Source: Pyrenopolyporus hunteri
Taxonomy: Eukaryota > Ascomycota > Sordariomycetes > Xylariales > Hypoxylaceae
Assembly: GCA_902806595.1 (NCBI GenBank)
Contig: CADCXC010000011.1
Span: 1,798,001-1,862,000, forward strand
Direction of reading: 5' to 3'
DNA: 64,000 nt
Shown here: positions 34,517 to 45,890 of the stretch, piece after piece
Position numbering within the stretch: the first letter of the stretch is position 1
How the letters are laid out: each line of letters starts with the position of its first letter
Program-made: the position numbers and the translations under genes
Notes under the pieces: generated by a model
Told to the model about the DNA's origin: nothing
The model's database searches: none
Seen by the model: the letters and a program-made list of their open reading frames with translations, nothing else

Positions 34517-36031
34517 ATGGCGGAAGATATGGGGGATATGAAGCCCGTTTGCGGCAGCGGCAAGGAGGCTGGAGAGTATGATGTTGCTTTACACACGGTC
34601 GGACTCTGTAAGTAAATTAACAGAAAGAATCGAGTCGTAATCAGCTAACAACCCCATAGTTCTTGTCCTGGCTGCATCGATCTTGGGTATGGAGTCTTAT
34701 CCTAGCCTTATTGCATAATTCGTAGCCCTGGTATTAATGAACTACCCTCATAGGTGCTGGCTTCCCCGTGGCCGCAAAGAAAATCAGCTGGCTCAAGGTA
34801 CCAGAGAAGGTGTTCTTTGCCTGCAAACACTTCGGAACAGGTGTCCTAATAGCAACCGCCTTCGTTCACGTACGTCGTATCAAGCGAATTTATTCATTCT
34901 TCCATCTAATGATCATATCAGCTTCTCCCTACTGCCTGGTTCAGTCTCTCGGACCCATGTCTTCCGGACATCTTCATCAAAGACTACCCACCGCTTCCCG
35001 GTGTTATCATGATGGGATCTCTCTTCATCCTCTTCATCATCGAGATGTGGATGAACAACAAGATGGGCGGCCACTCCCACGGCGGCGCTACCGGCTTCGA
35101 GCACCACGCACCGCCACCCGTCGGCGCTCCCCAGCGCCCCGCACGACCCGCCCGGCCTAGTTTCGAGACCGTCGATATAGACTACGAGAAGAGGGTGGCC
35201 CAGCAGATGTATGAGCAGACATACCCCGAGGGCGCTGATCTGGATCTCCCTCACTCCGAAATGCCGCCGTGGTTCGTCGTCTTCTACGAGCAGTACGTTC
35301 GCCAGCGTCTCGAGCTCATCAACATGATCAAGGCATCCAGCAACGTGCAGGCGCAACAGCCCGAATCCAAACAGGAAGTTCTTGTTAGCGAGAAGAGCAT
35401 GATCGACGAAGAGGGTCAACCGGTTGACCCCTTGGTCTACAAGAAGATGTCCATGAACATTACCCTGCTAGAAGGCGGCATCCTGTTCCACTCTGTTTTC
35501 GTCGGAATGACTGTTTCCATCACCATCGAGGGATTCGTCGTCCTGTTGATCGCCATCCTTTTCCACCAGATGTTCGAAGGTCTCGGCCTCGGCTCCCGTA
35601 TCGCGGCCGTGCCCTACCCCAAGGGCAGCATCCGCCCCTGGCTGTTGGTTTTCGCATTCGGCACCACAGCCCCCATCGGACAGGCTATCGGTTTGGCTGC
35701 GCGTAACACCTACGATCCTAACAGCGCCTTTGGTCTCATCATCGTCGGTATCTTTAACTCGATGTAAGTTTTTGACGTTCAGTCGTACTCATAAAACCCT
35801 ATACTAATAATTTATAGCTCTTCCGGTCTTCTGATCTACGCTGCTCTGGTAGACTTGCTCGCCGAGGACTTCCTCTCGGAAGAATCCAGCCGAACGTTGA
35901 CAATGAAGGACAAGAAGCTTGCTTTCGTTTTCGTCCTCCTTGGAGGTAAATTATGGCCACGCATGCATTAATTGGGCTTTAACTAACGTCAAACAGCTAT
36001 TGGTATGTCTATCGTCGGCGCCTTCGCTTAA
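34517..36031 (+). CDS. ZIP family zinc/iron transporter
   Basis: Six exons: 34517-34607, 34660-34686, 34754-34869, 34922-35763, 35818-35945, 35997-36031, giving 412 residues in one frame. Exon 2 is only 27 nt. ZIP proteins bring Zn2+ (also Fe2+ or Mn2+) into the cytosol across the plasma or organelle membrane. Eight helices can be traced. The first cytosolic loop after helix 3 holds the histidine cluster GGHSHGG and a long acidic stretch. The metal path in helices 4 and 5 is marked by FHSVFVGMTVS and HQMFEGLGLGSRIA (HxxxE). The protein ends in a short hydrophobic helix (IGMSIVGAFA), as usual. It resembles yeast Zrt1/Zrt2. Head-to-head with a CDF exporter. Confidence 0.92.
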
Positions 36032-38544
36032 AGGACATGCCATCAAGAACACTACGAGCCGTGAGTCGATTCAAGGAAACGAAGAGATGAAGCCACGATA
36101 CAATAACAGCAGCATTACGCTTCTCTTCGAGCTGCGCTACTCGACGGGGGCGACGTGCGGAGAACCATCAGCCGGGTAGGAAGTAATGAGGTGGCGGTTA
36201 TGGCAGGAAAACCGAGGACGTCGTAGGCCGTACATGGAAGGGCTCCCTTGTCAAGTTCACGAGTTATTTCCGTACATGGAGAGTAATTTTTCTACAACAA
36301 CCACAACACAGTCCTTACCGCACGTACTACCAGTATTAGCATCATCTACGCAGCCCCTTTGGTCACATAGGAACGCCCGAGCCCCTCCTGTCCTAGATAA
36401 GCAGAGCGACCGATCGTATCTCCCTATAAGACCCCAGGCCGAGCGAGAAGATGGGCGAGTGGGGGAGGGGGGAAGTGCTGCCAAAAAGAAAAGGAGAAGA
36501 AAAAAGGGGAAGGACAGGATAAGGCGGCTCCCGGGCTTACGAAAGACGAACTTCTGCGAAATTCCTACGAGGGAACAAGACGGCGGCAGATGTCCGGTCG
36601 GAGGACTAATACCCACGAAGGCTATGATGAGTGTGCGGAATTACGATAGATCCTCGTTAGAGGATATTGCACTGTATCACCAGAGCAAATCTATAGGCTA
36701 ATTACTTGTATAATACAATTACAAAGCACAGTGTGCATCTCTATGCGGGACTTCGAATTTGGCGGTATGCAGAAATGATAATATACAAACGTATCCTAAG
36801 AATTACAAATAACCAGTAAGTCCAGCATAATAAGCAAGAGACCATTTGCGTTGTAAGATCTGTATTCGTTGTACTCAGGCTCAGCAATGCCTAACACGGG
36901 AACGTCGAGCCGGACCCGAGTCCAGCGGATCTGGGGAAGCTTCTGAAACGAGGGAGCCGCGCAGCCGCGATGCTTTGATACAACGCCGAGAAGCTGGGGG
37001 GCTTAATATATATGCTGGTATGCTAAGGTTACCCATCTACGTACGTACGTACGTATAGAAGGACGCGGATGCGAGCACACGTACTATCCATTACTCGACC
37101 GAGGGATATAACCACCTACCTACCTACCCAAGGTTAACCTAAGTTTTCTAGACTACGGGATCTATCTATCACATGAGCACCTATTAAAGGTGAATAGACC
37201 TCCGCTTAGATACCCAAGCAATAAACCCCAAAATTCAGATCATTTGTCTCCTCCCGCCCCCTTTCAGTCGACTTAACCCGTAAGAGCAACCGTGCTACAG
37301 CCTAAGCACGACAATCCCCTAACTATTAGACGTTTGTATCTCTACTCCTGCTTACAGAATATGTCAGTAGAATGAAATCAGTCTTTCCATTGCCATCGAA
37401 AGAAAAGAAAAGTCGCTGCAATGACGTTATATCTGCTAACCGATTCTACGCGTCCACCATGAGCATTCAGGGGGCAGGCATCTCACATCACACTAGTAGA
37501 ACCACGCCCCGTCCATATCTATTCGCGTCGTCGCAGTTAAGAGTCACACGGGATCGAAAATCGTCAGGGCCCTTTCACGTGTTTGTATTTTTCCGAGAAT
37601 GGTGCTAAGTTATACATCTACCTAACCCGTACCGATGCACATACGCCCCCCAGCGTTCCGGGTTTCCCTGTGCCGTACGATCGAATCGTAGCGTGCACGG
37701 TTCTAGCTCTGTGGGACGGTCAATTCAGAGCCTTAGACCTCCCGCTCATCGCCTCCAAATTCTTTTATGAGTACATTGCCTGAGAGAGAGTTTGGCTGGC
37801 CTAGCGCGCGGCTGTAGAGGGCAGATGTACTCTACCGGAATGGGGCGCCTGCTTGCGGTTGGGTGTTACCGAGACCGGTAGGACATTAGCCTGCCGGCCA
37901 AAGTCTAGGTAGGATATAAGTCGTGACTTATGCATTGAGGGTAAAGCTCCTGCATAAGGATTATGATAACTTCCAGGAGAGTCAAAATCGACTTGTGGAA
38001 TAATGACGGGACGTATTGGTGATACGGACCTCGGTTGTCAAGAGGCGCGTGAAACATGCCATAGACATTATCAGTATGATTGAAATGGGAACAGTCTTTC
38101 CTGTTCTGATAGGGGGTATGAGAGTGTTAACTGTCTTAACTCAGGGATATCCGCGTACAAGATCCGTTTTAATTCGCTCGCATGCAGTTGTAGATGAATA
38201 AAAGACATCGCAATTCGTAGGATGACCGACTCCGTGCCACTTAGGGGTAAACTTTTTGGTATCAATACGAGTGATCGGAATCTAGAATCGACGCTATGAG
38301 ACGCAGCGGTGTTAAAAGGCGTCGACTAGAACTTTTGAAATAGCTTCCAAAAAAACGCCGGGTGGGAGGGCTGAAAGTAGAAAGAACATCACTGAAGCGC
38401 ACTCATCATTTGCTCTAGAATGTGGGTGATCTCTAAGGGACCCCCGATGTATCAGGAGCCTTCAACTTAGGATCACGCATCTGCTGAGACTTGGCAATCC
38501 TCCGGTAAGCCCTTCGTCTCATGCTCCTGCATGTCTAGAAGGAT
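36032..38544. other. Long intergenic region, ZIP 3' end / CAF40 3' end
   Basis: A 2.5 kb region between convergent genes. A 171-codon + frame at 36186-36701 is low-complexity and resembles no family; it is not accepted as a gene. TACC repeats occur at 37112-37130, and a (TACG)n tract at 37038-37054. Nothing else is recognised. Confidence 0.5.
37038..37054. repeat. Short TACG microsatellite
   Basis: Four tandem TACG units followed by TA; simple, self-complementary and in intergenic DNA. Confidence 0.6.
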
Positions 38545-39744
38545 TTATAGGCCTGGGTGGCTGTTGTTAGTCTCCACGACGTTATCGGAGAGATTAATCA
38601 GCAGCTGAGCCAGGCAGCGCTTGGTGGCCGCGTCGTCACGAAGCACCGAGCTGAAGGTGGCGTCGCGGAGGGGTTCCGGGAGGCATTGACGGAGGGCTTC
38701 TCGGGCGCGGGCGTTGTCGCTTAGGCGAAGGAAGCAGCGCACAACGTGCTTTAGGAGACGAGCGGTCTGTTGCTCGACGAGCTGAGCGACCATGTTACTC
38801 AACACCGTCCCCACAGCATAGAAGCGCTCGTACGTGGCGCAGATGTAGTTCAGACCGTTGTCATCCAATAAGATCTTCTGGACGATGAAAATAGCGACTG
38901 TCTTGCTAAGCTCCGAGCCCGTCTCCATGATTCTAAGACAGAGAGGGATGATCTCTGTTGTGAGAAGGAAGTTGATGACCTCGCTAGAGTCATTCTTCAC
39001 CAGTGCGCCGATCACGCCGAGGGAAGTGAGTCTGAGGTATTCGAACGGCCGCGACTTGGAGGTAGTGTTCAAAAAGGGGTAGAGGAAGAGAGGAATGTGG
39101 GCTATGTCGATGCTGTTAGCGCACTATATTCGATCACTACGGGAAGCCAACATACCGTTTAGGAACAGGGTCCTCGTATCATTGTGGGATGCCACACATT
39201 GCAGCAGGGCGAGCGCGTTACAAACCCGATTCGAAGCAGCAGCGGTTAACTGCGACGGGTTGAGTAGGTTGTAGACCGAGATGATCTCCTGCATCAGGGA
39301 CGTCATGACGCCTAGATATCCACATCTAAATTAGCCACAACTCAACTTCGTTACATTCTCGGGCAGGGAGGACATACCAAACGAGTGCCATAGAATAAGA
39401 GCTAGTTCCGGTACCTGTTCGCGCTTCTTGCTCAGTTCGAGGAGAGCGGCCTCACGCGTGTTCTCGTTGAGCAAGTCGGCGACGAAGGTCAATGTCCTAC
39501 GGTTGTCCTCCGACACATTCTCCAGGCCGTTGTCCTGAACGTGACCGGCTACCGAGGCGCCAATGTTTGTTGCGACATTATTATGAGCGCCGGCTAGTCG
39601 ATTGTAGTGTTGCTGCTGGGCAGCAACGGCGGCGGCGGCAGCCTGCTGGGCTTGATGCTGATGGTTCGGCTGCTGGTGCATCCATGGCTGGTCGGCGTGA
39701 GGGTTATACTGGTGGTGGCTATAAAGATTCGGATTTGGCAACAT
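38545..39744 (-). CDS. CAF40: CCR4-NOT subunit Caf40/Rcd1 (CNOT9)
   Basis: Three exons, 39744-39378, 39311-39156 and 39101-38545, give 359 residues. This is the armadillo-repeat scaffold of the CCR4-NOT deadenylation complex. The N-terminal 60 residues are rich in Gln, His, Asn and Ala (QPNHQHQAQQAAAAAVAAQQ) and variable. The conserved Rcd1 core follows, from LLNENTREAALLELSKKRE to the end, including SSLMQEI-type LMQEIISVYNLLNP, SNRVCNALALLQCVASH, FLYPFLNTTSKSRPFEYLRL, SLGVIGALVKND and RLSDNARAREALRQCLP. Start was chosen at the Met that opens the Gln/His-rich segment; an in-frame Met 21 codons upstream lies in a repetitive leader. The two introns are 65 and 53 nt. Confidence 0.94.
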
Positions 39745-39796
39745 GATTGCTTTGAGTGAATGCAGTCGCCGAAGTTCTTTGAGGTGAGGTAAAGTA

Positions 39797-39816
39797 AGGC
39801 AAGGCAAGGCAAGGCC
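39797..39816. repeat. AAGGC pentanucleotide repeat in the CAF40 leader
   Basis: About four tandem AAGGC units just upstream of the CAF40 start, probably in its 5' leader. Confidence 0.5.
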
Positions 39817-40682
39817 AGATGTTGATATTGCTCCTTCGCTCAGCTCTTCGTTGCGTCTTCGTCGACCTCTCCCCGCGCTCCTAGTCAGGGCTTGACTTCA
39901 CGGCGCGCAGTCGGTATCTCTCGTTCGTTCGCAAAATTTCCGCGTGGCTTAAGGTACCCACGATATTTAAACCAGCTATCCGCCTGTGGGTAAACTTTGG
40001 AAGTTCGATATTCCGCGGAGCCTGACTTCTAGGATGATGTATGACTGAAGCGCGAAGGTCCGGGAGAGAAATAACTCTAGGTTGGTTGATCGGCCCCTCT
40101 CGTGTATACCTGTTGTCGCCAGGTAGGTCCGCAATTCTTCTGGGTGGGCGATATTCGGATTTGCTAAAGCCGTCTAATGGGAGGGGTGTCTTCTTATCGA
40201 CCAAGATTTAGAGATCGCCGGGACGTGGTAGAAGTCGTGAAATTCGGAGTGGGACACTCTTGACGACGAAGTCCTTCCTATTCTGCTCTGCCCCGATGCG
40301 GCTGTCTTTATGCCTAATCAGTACTGACTAGTACCCGTCTCGGAAGGAAAACTCTGGTGCGGAGAGGACGGAGCAAGTCGGGAGTTGGCGTGAGAGCGTG
40401 CTGCTAGGATGCGAAGTACCACGCTGGAAGTATGGAGGGAAATAATCGAGAATGAGGTTTTGGATGTCGCAAGTTCCAATAGGCGTAAAAGCACCTAAAA
40501 AGTTGGAAGAAAGTCGAAGTCGGTGCAGGGCTCGCATCTGTCTGCGTACCATATTGTGGCGCCGCGTCGTAATTTGCCGGCTGGAATGCGGGTCCGGAGG
40601 GGAGCACTGACCAGATACGTACCACGTAATCAGCCCTGGCTTCGATGGGCATCTGGCGGGGTGGTGTGCATAGACGATATAT

Positions 40683-40740
40683 GTACCCTAGTACCCAGGT
40701 ACCTAGGTACCTAGATAGGGATACATGTACTTGGGCACCT
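40683..40740. repeat. Cluster of TACC/GGTA palindromic motif
   Basis: Contains CCTAGTACCC, AGGTACCTAGGTACCTAG and further degenerate copies, intergenic between CAF40 and KIN1. Confidence 0.75.
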
Positions 40741-41632
40741 ACGTAATCCTACTTCAGCGCCGCGCGCCCGGGTGCTACGAGAGTCTTAGAAGAGCTCTAA
40801 TCTAAGGTAATATAGGTGACCTGTAGGCATTCACCTCCCACAACTAAAGATTCGATAAGCACATGTGGATTCTATTTATTTGGTTAGCTGAAGTAGGCAT
40901 ACGATCAATAGCAAAGTGTGGCTAGGTTGTTAGTTATTATTAAGTATCAAGTGTAAGTGATGACGACAGCCACGCCGCCCGTATAAAACAAAGCAGTAGT
41001 AACCTCAGCTACCATTGAAGAATAAAGCTGCCTTCATTCCCAGGTATGCATATGTGAACAATATAGATTCGACCGAGAATGTTACAACATTAGGAACGAA
41101 TAACTGTAATGTTTCCCAACCCCGACGAAACTCAACACACACGCTATGTTAACTTAAGAAAATGTCCGGGGACTTATATGTGAACCGTGAACAATACCAT
41201 GAGAATCCGTACCGAATCGGACGCTGCTATCCATTTATCTACCCCTCGCCAGAGACGTACTTTCTACATTACTACCCGTATTTTCTACTAAGAAAACATC
41301 AGCGTCGTCAAGTCCCTTCGCTAAACCTGCCGGTTCCGACCTATCCTTACAGTAACCGGCCATAGACGCAGTCTATCCCCGAAAATCCTATATCGCAGCA
41401 AGACGAGACGGACCCTCGGAGGGAAGGGACCGGAATCAAGGTTTATTCCAACCGAAACGAACAACCTATATTTACCTATATTATAGGATCCGCCGGGCGG
41501 GGGTAGGCGACGGGATCGTAATAGGAGGTGTTCGTACACGTCGACGTCCTCGGCCGACTTGCCAGCCCCTACCACTGGCAAACCCAAGAATTTCTCGGGC
41601 CAGCAAGCCTGTCTCCCGGCCGTGGATTAGAA

Positions 41633-44600
41633 TTATAGGCGCAGTTCCTTTAATATCTGGTCCGCCATGTTCTTGAATTGCCATGTGTTCCCCTCCATAC
41701 GCTTGAACTGAATCCCGTGTAGTGAAAGTAGGGGAACCTTCACGATGAAGATTTCGAATTCCAAAACCATATTTCCGCCCAAATCACTCTGTACGTGGGT
41801 CGTAGTTTCGCCCGGCACTCTCCTCGTCGACGTAGTCGCATCTCGATGGATACTTTCGGGGTCGGAGAGTTCCGACGTCGAACCGCTCCGATCGGCAGGT
41901 CCCTTTCCGGGAGTTCGCGGCGTGGGCGGTACCCGATCCGTCTCACGGAGCTCTTCTCGATCCCTATCTGTCCTAATACCAAAGCTAAACCTACGGCGAT
42001 GACCGGGAGTCGGTGCCGGGCTACCTGGTGCGTCTGACCCCTTCTTAATATCGATGCCAGGCGTACGACGACAGGAAAATCCCCCACGAATCTCGGTATA
42101 TTCGACTCCGAGCTGCTTTAATACCCTCTTGACATCCGCCCGAATGGCAGGCACCGACTTCGTCGACGTCGTAGAAACGCTAAAAAGGCCCTTGAGGAAG
42201 ACCGGCTTGGCCAGCTCGGAATCGTCTAGACGCTCTGCCGAATTTCCGCTGGCCTCGCCAAGCTCCTGGTCCGTTTCTTCGGGTACATCGGCGGCACGGG
42301 CTCCTTCCCGACGCAACCTCCTCGCTTGTATGCTCTCCCGGCGAGCATGGCTCAGCGGCTTTGCCCTCATGGATGCTGCTCGAGGGTTTAGGGCGCTCTT
42401 CGGTTCTGGTGGAAGCTTATCGGTGGCTGCCGACTGATCAGAGCCGCTGGTTGGCGGTGGGTCCTTGGCGACCCGGTTGGCCGACCCGAATGGCCGTCTC
42501 CTAAACTCTGCCGAGCTTACACTAGTCGACCGTCCCAAGCCCTTGTTGCTTCCGGATAGGGCACCGCCGGCAGAAAGAGGCGGGCTGAGGAGATCCCGAT
42601 GTTGCGGCTGGCTACTCCCGGACCGTAGCCTCGTCGGTTTTGGCTCGTCGTCTCGGTCGCGCCTTGACCTGCGTATACTAAAGCTCTTCCTTGGCGTCGT
42701 TGGCGTATCGGCTGGAGAATGGACGTGGACTACGGGAGGATGCGAACGATCCTTATCAAGCCTCTCCGGCTCCTTACGGCGCCTTGTGCTGAATCTCCTG
42801 AGGATGCCAGCGGCAGTGCTTTCTTTCTTCTGTGGTAGCTCCGCAGGAGGCTCCGGGGGAGCAAGGCCCGGTGACGGTTGAGCTTTTTTGAGCTCCTCCG
42901 GAGCATCGTCTTCTCCATGCGTTCGGGCACGAGGCCGCGACCTTCCGCCGGTGGCCTTCTCTCCGGCCATCTCATACGTCGCCGTATTCGTGTGCGCCTC
43001 GGGAGGAGGTACAATTTCGGGCATCGGCGAGTCTGCGGCATTCTTCGGGGTGTGAGACTTCGGCACCGCATCTACCTTGTCTCGGTCTTGTTTCTCTTTC
43101 ACCAGGTAGTATATGGATATTAGAGGGCTAAAGGCGTTGAGCGGGTCGACGCCGAGCTGTAGGGCATCCGAGCTTGGAGCCGTCAAATTATCGCGGCTAC
43201 TCCCAGAATTGCGTCGCTTGTAGAAGTCGAATCCAAATCCTCGCTTCTTTTCTACGTCCTTGGGCGCCGGAGGTAGTTCCTTCTCTTTCTGCAAAAGCGC
43301 TACGGCACGTTTGTAGTCTTCCGATTCAATTACTTTAGTGAGCTGGGCCTTAATCACCTCCGGGGGTCCAAAGTTGAAGCCCGTCATGGCGTTGATAACT
43401 TCGGGTTCCAGAGGAAGGGATAGAGGCTCGCGAGCAGGAAGGTAGTTCTCGGGCGGTCCGCCGTAGCCTTTTATCATCCAAGGGTGGTTCATAACTTCGT
43501 ACATTGTCGCTCGTTGTCTCGGGTCGGTAACAAGCATGCGCGAGAGAAGGTGCCGACATTCTAGATCCAGGTTAGAATTCAAACAGGCCGATCGAAGCCA
43601 AGTGACTTGCCATTAGATAACCAGCTAGGATAATCCACAAGCCCTTTCTTTATCTTCGCATGGAGAGCAGGCATGCTCTGATCGTCGAAGGGGACCTTGC
43701 CACATACTAGCACATATAAGACGATACCAAAACTCCAGACGTCAACCTCGGGTCCTGTATAGGCTCGTGCTTGGAGGAGCTCGGGGGCAGCAAAATACAA
43801 GCTGCCACAGAACGTCTTGAGGTGACCACGGGGTGCGAAGAGGTTGCTGAGGCCGAAGTCGATGATTTTGATGTCGCCGGTCTTACTAATAAGGATATTC
43901 TCGATCTTCAAGTCGCGGTGTACTATGCTATTTCGATGACAATAGTCGAGGGCGCTCGCGATCTGCCTACTAAATTTCCTAGCTTGCTTCTCCTTCAGTT
44001 TTCCGTGGGAGATGATGTAATCTAGCATTTGCCCTCCATTCACATACTCAAAGAGCATGTACCAATGGTAATTGGTCCGCACCACATCTCGCATGCCACA
44101 GATATGCGGGTGCTGTAGAAGTGTGACAATCGCCGCCTCGCGCGCGGTTCGTATTTCTTTTGATTGATCAGCTCTCTCCTTATCGGCTCGAGTATGATGG
44201 CCGTCTTCAGTAGAGCCTCGCGGAATGATTTTACAGGCAACCTGGGGGCAATCGTGATTAGTGGGCAGTCCTAGTTAATAGACGTGCAGCATGAAATGGA
44301 GAGTAAAGAATAGAGGACAATAGAAATAATGAGAGGAAGCACCAACCTGTTCTGTCCCATCCTCTTTGCGTGCGAGCTTCACCTTACCCATACTACCAGC
44401 GCCGATGGTCTTACCCAAAATCCATTTCCCAGACTGGGTGGGGATGGAAGTCCTCGAGGACCTCTGCTTAGCACCCATAGCGCGGGCATCCGCTGCAGCT
44501 TGCATGGCAGGAGGAATGGCAGCTGGGCCGGCATTGTTTGCGACAGCAGTCGGGCCCGCCATATTGTCCTGAGCGTGGTTGGATCGAGTACTGCTTCGAC

Positions 44601-45102
44601 GGTGGACGTTTTTGGAGTCGTTCCCACGCGAGACTTGGGGAGGGCGGTCTTTGGTAGAACTCTGCTTAGATTGATGATGGGCGGCGACGGCGGCGGCAGC
44701 TACGTTCGAAGTTTCATAGTCTTTCTGAGGTAGGATGTCTTGGATGGGACGACCGGAAGACGAGGTTTGTCGTGCGTGATGGCGGTGATGATGGGAGGTC
44801 GAGGCGGACCGAGTTGGAGGTGGACCGGGGTTGTGCTGGGAAGGCGAGGCGGTGGTAGAGCTTGTCGGGCGCGAGCGTGTGGAGTGGGCTCGTACAGGAG
44901 GTTGTGGGTTTTGGTGGGATCTCGGAGAAGAGGAGGAGTTGGAGGAGGAATGACGGCGGTGGTGGTTGTTGTTATTATTGCCGTTACCGTTGTTGGTGCT
45001 GTTGTGGTGATGGTGGTGATGATGAGGAGGGGACTGCTGCTGATGCTGGTGTTGATGATGATGATGATGTTGGTGTTGATGTTCGGTTGCGGAAGTGGAC
45101 AT
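41633..45102 (-). CDS. KIN1: KIN1/MARK-type serine/threonine kinase with KA1 domain
   Basis: Three exons, 45102-44347, 44241-43611 and 43560-41633, give 1104 residues. Residues 1-220 are disordered and very rich in His, Gln, Asn and Ser. The kinase domain spans about 226-515: glycine loop GAGSMGKVK, Lys256 in VACKI, HRDLKIEN with Asp362, DFG with Asp380, and activation segment TFCGSLYFAAPE. A disordered, basic region follows (about 600-960). The C-terminal KA1 membrane-binding domain (about 980-1104) ends LEFEIFIVKVPLLSLHGIQF...QILKELRL. Yeast Kin1/Kin2 regulate exocytosis and polarity at the plasma membrane. The second intron (43561-43610) has a GC donor instead of GT; removing it restores YPSWLSNECRHLLSRML, the family consensus. 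The protein has the usual length for filamentous fungi. Confidence 0.93.
43561..43610 (-). other. GC-AG intron in the KIN1 gene
   Basis: A 50-nt intron begins GCAAGT, has branch-point-like TCTAAC and ends CTAG. No GT donor nearby gives the correct frame. The exon junction exactly rebuilds a conserved kinase segment. Confidence 0.8.
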
Positions 45103-45325
45103 CGCTTGCTATTGCTACAGCAATACGGCAATACTGATGTATAATTGTTGAATAACAAGTGCAAGGGGAACGAGCTGAGGTGACAGCGCCTTGTTCAGAG
45201 GCCGGTGCTTCTGCTCCATAAAAAGTCAAAATTGAGAGTCTGGTATGGAGGTATGGAGTCTGGTACGGGACACCGCTGGGCAGTTTCCAGAGGTTTGGGC
45301 AGAGAGCGACAGGCTGGAACAACAA

Positions 45326-45392
45326 ACCTGGACGACAACCTGGACAAACCTAGGTGGACAGCCTGGACGAGCCTGGACAGCCTGGATAGGCG
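45326..45392. repeat. Degenerate CCTGGACA tandem repeat upstream of KIN1
   Basis: About seven units of a CCTGGACA/GACAACCTGG pattern lie 220-290 nt before the KIN1 start codon, likely in the leader or core promoter. Confidence 0.6.
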
Positions 45393-45425
45393 ACAGGGCC
45401 CTTTACTAGGGGGGGTAACGGCTCG

Positions 45426-45449
45426 CGAGAGAGAGAGAGAGAGAGAGAA
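45426..45449. repeat. GA dinucleotide microsatellite upstream of KIN1
   Basis: About twelve GA units (CT on the KIN1 sense strand) lie 320 nt before the KIN1 start; CT tracts are common near fungal transcription starts. Confidence 0.7.
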
Positions 45450-45841
45450 GCGTGTGTGCGCTGTGTGTGCTGTGCGTGCTGTGCGCTGGAGCGACGTGGT
45501 ACGGTTTAGTTTAACAGGTGGGAGCCTCGTCGCTGTTCTTCCCTTTTGCCCCCTCCCCCCCTTTGAGGAAGTTGTTCATTGGACGGGGGATGCGTAGTTG
45601 CGTTAGCGTCGAAGAAAGGACTAAAAGCTCATTGATCCAGTGCTGGACGCGCTGCAATCGCCATTGATGCTAATGGTACATGTTAGATTCAGTCGGTGTT
45701 GTATCTTGGCAGACGCTAAAACGCTAGGAGAGGTAGCGTAAGAGGAACCCTACACCACCTATAACCTACCACACGCAACTGAGAGGGGCGGGGAACTGGA
45801 GCTTGTATGTACCTAGTGTAAGTTCAGTCAGTCAACTGGTA

Positions 45842-45890
45842 TGTAGGTACCTAGGTAGGTACCAAGGTAGGTACCAAGATACAGTACCTA
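45842..45890. repeat. Cluster of TACC/GGTA palindromic motif
   Basis: GTAGGTACC is present three times in under 50 nt, with CCTAGGTAGG between; the same family of motif as at 62382, 40683 and 30313. Confidence 0.75.

Larger units (their letters stand above)
39745..41632. other. Intergenic region, CAF40 promoter / KIN1 3' end
   Basis: A 1.9 kb region upstream of CAF40 and downstream of the KIN1-like gene; both are on the minus strand. It includes a cluster of the TACC/GGTA motif at 40683-40740. Frames of 60-107 codons present here show no family features. Confidence 0.5.

Noticed and set aside
36186..36701. 171-codon + frame after the ZIP gene
   Set aside because: Low-complexity, no family features, no splice partners; judged a chance frame in 3' flanking DNA.
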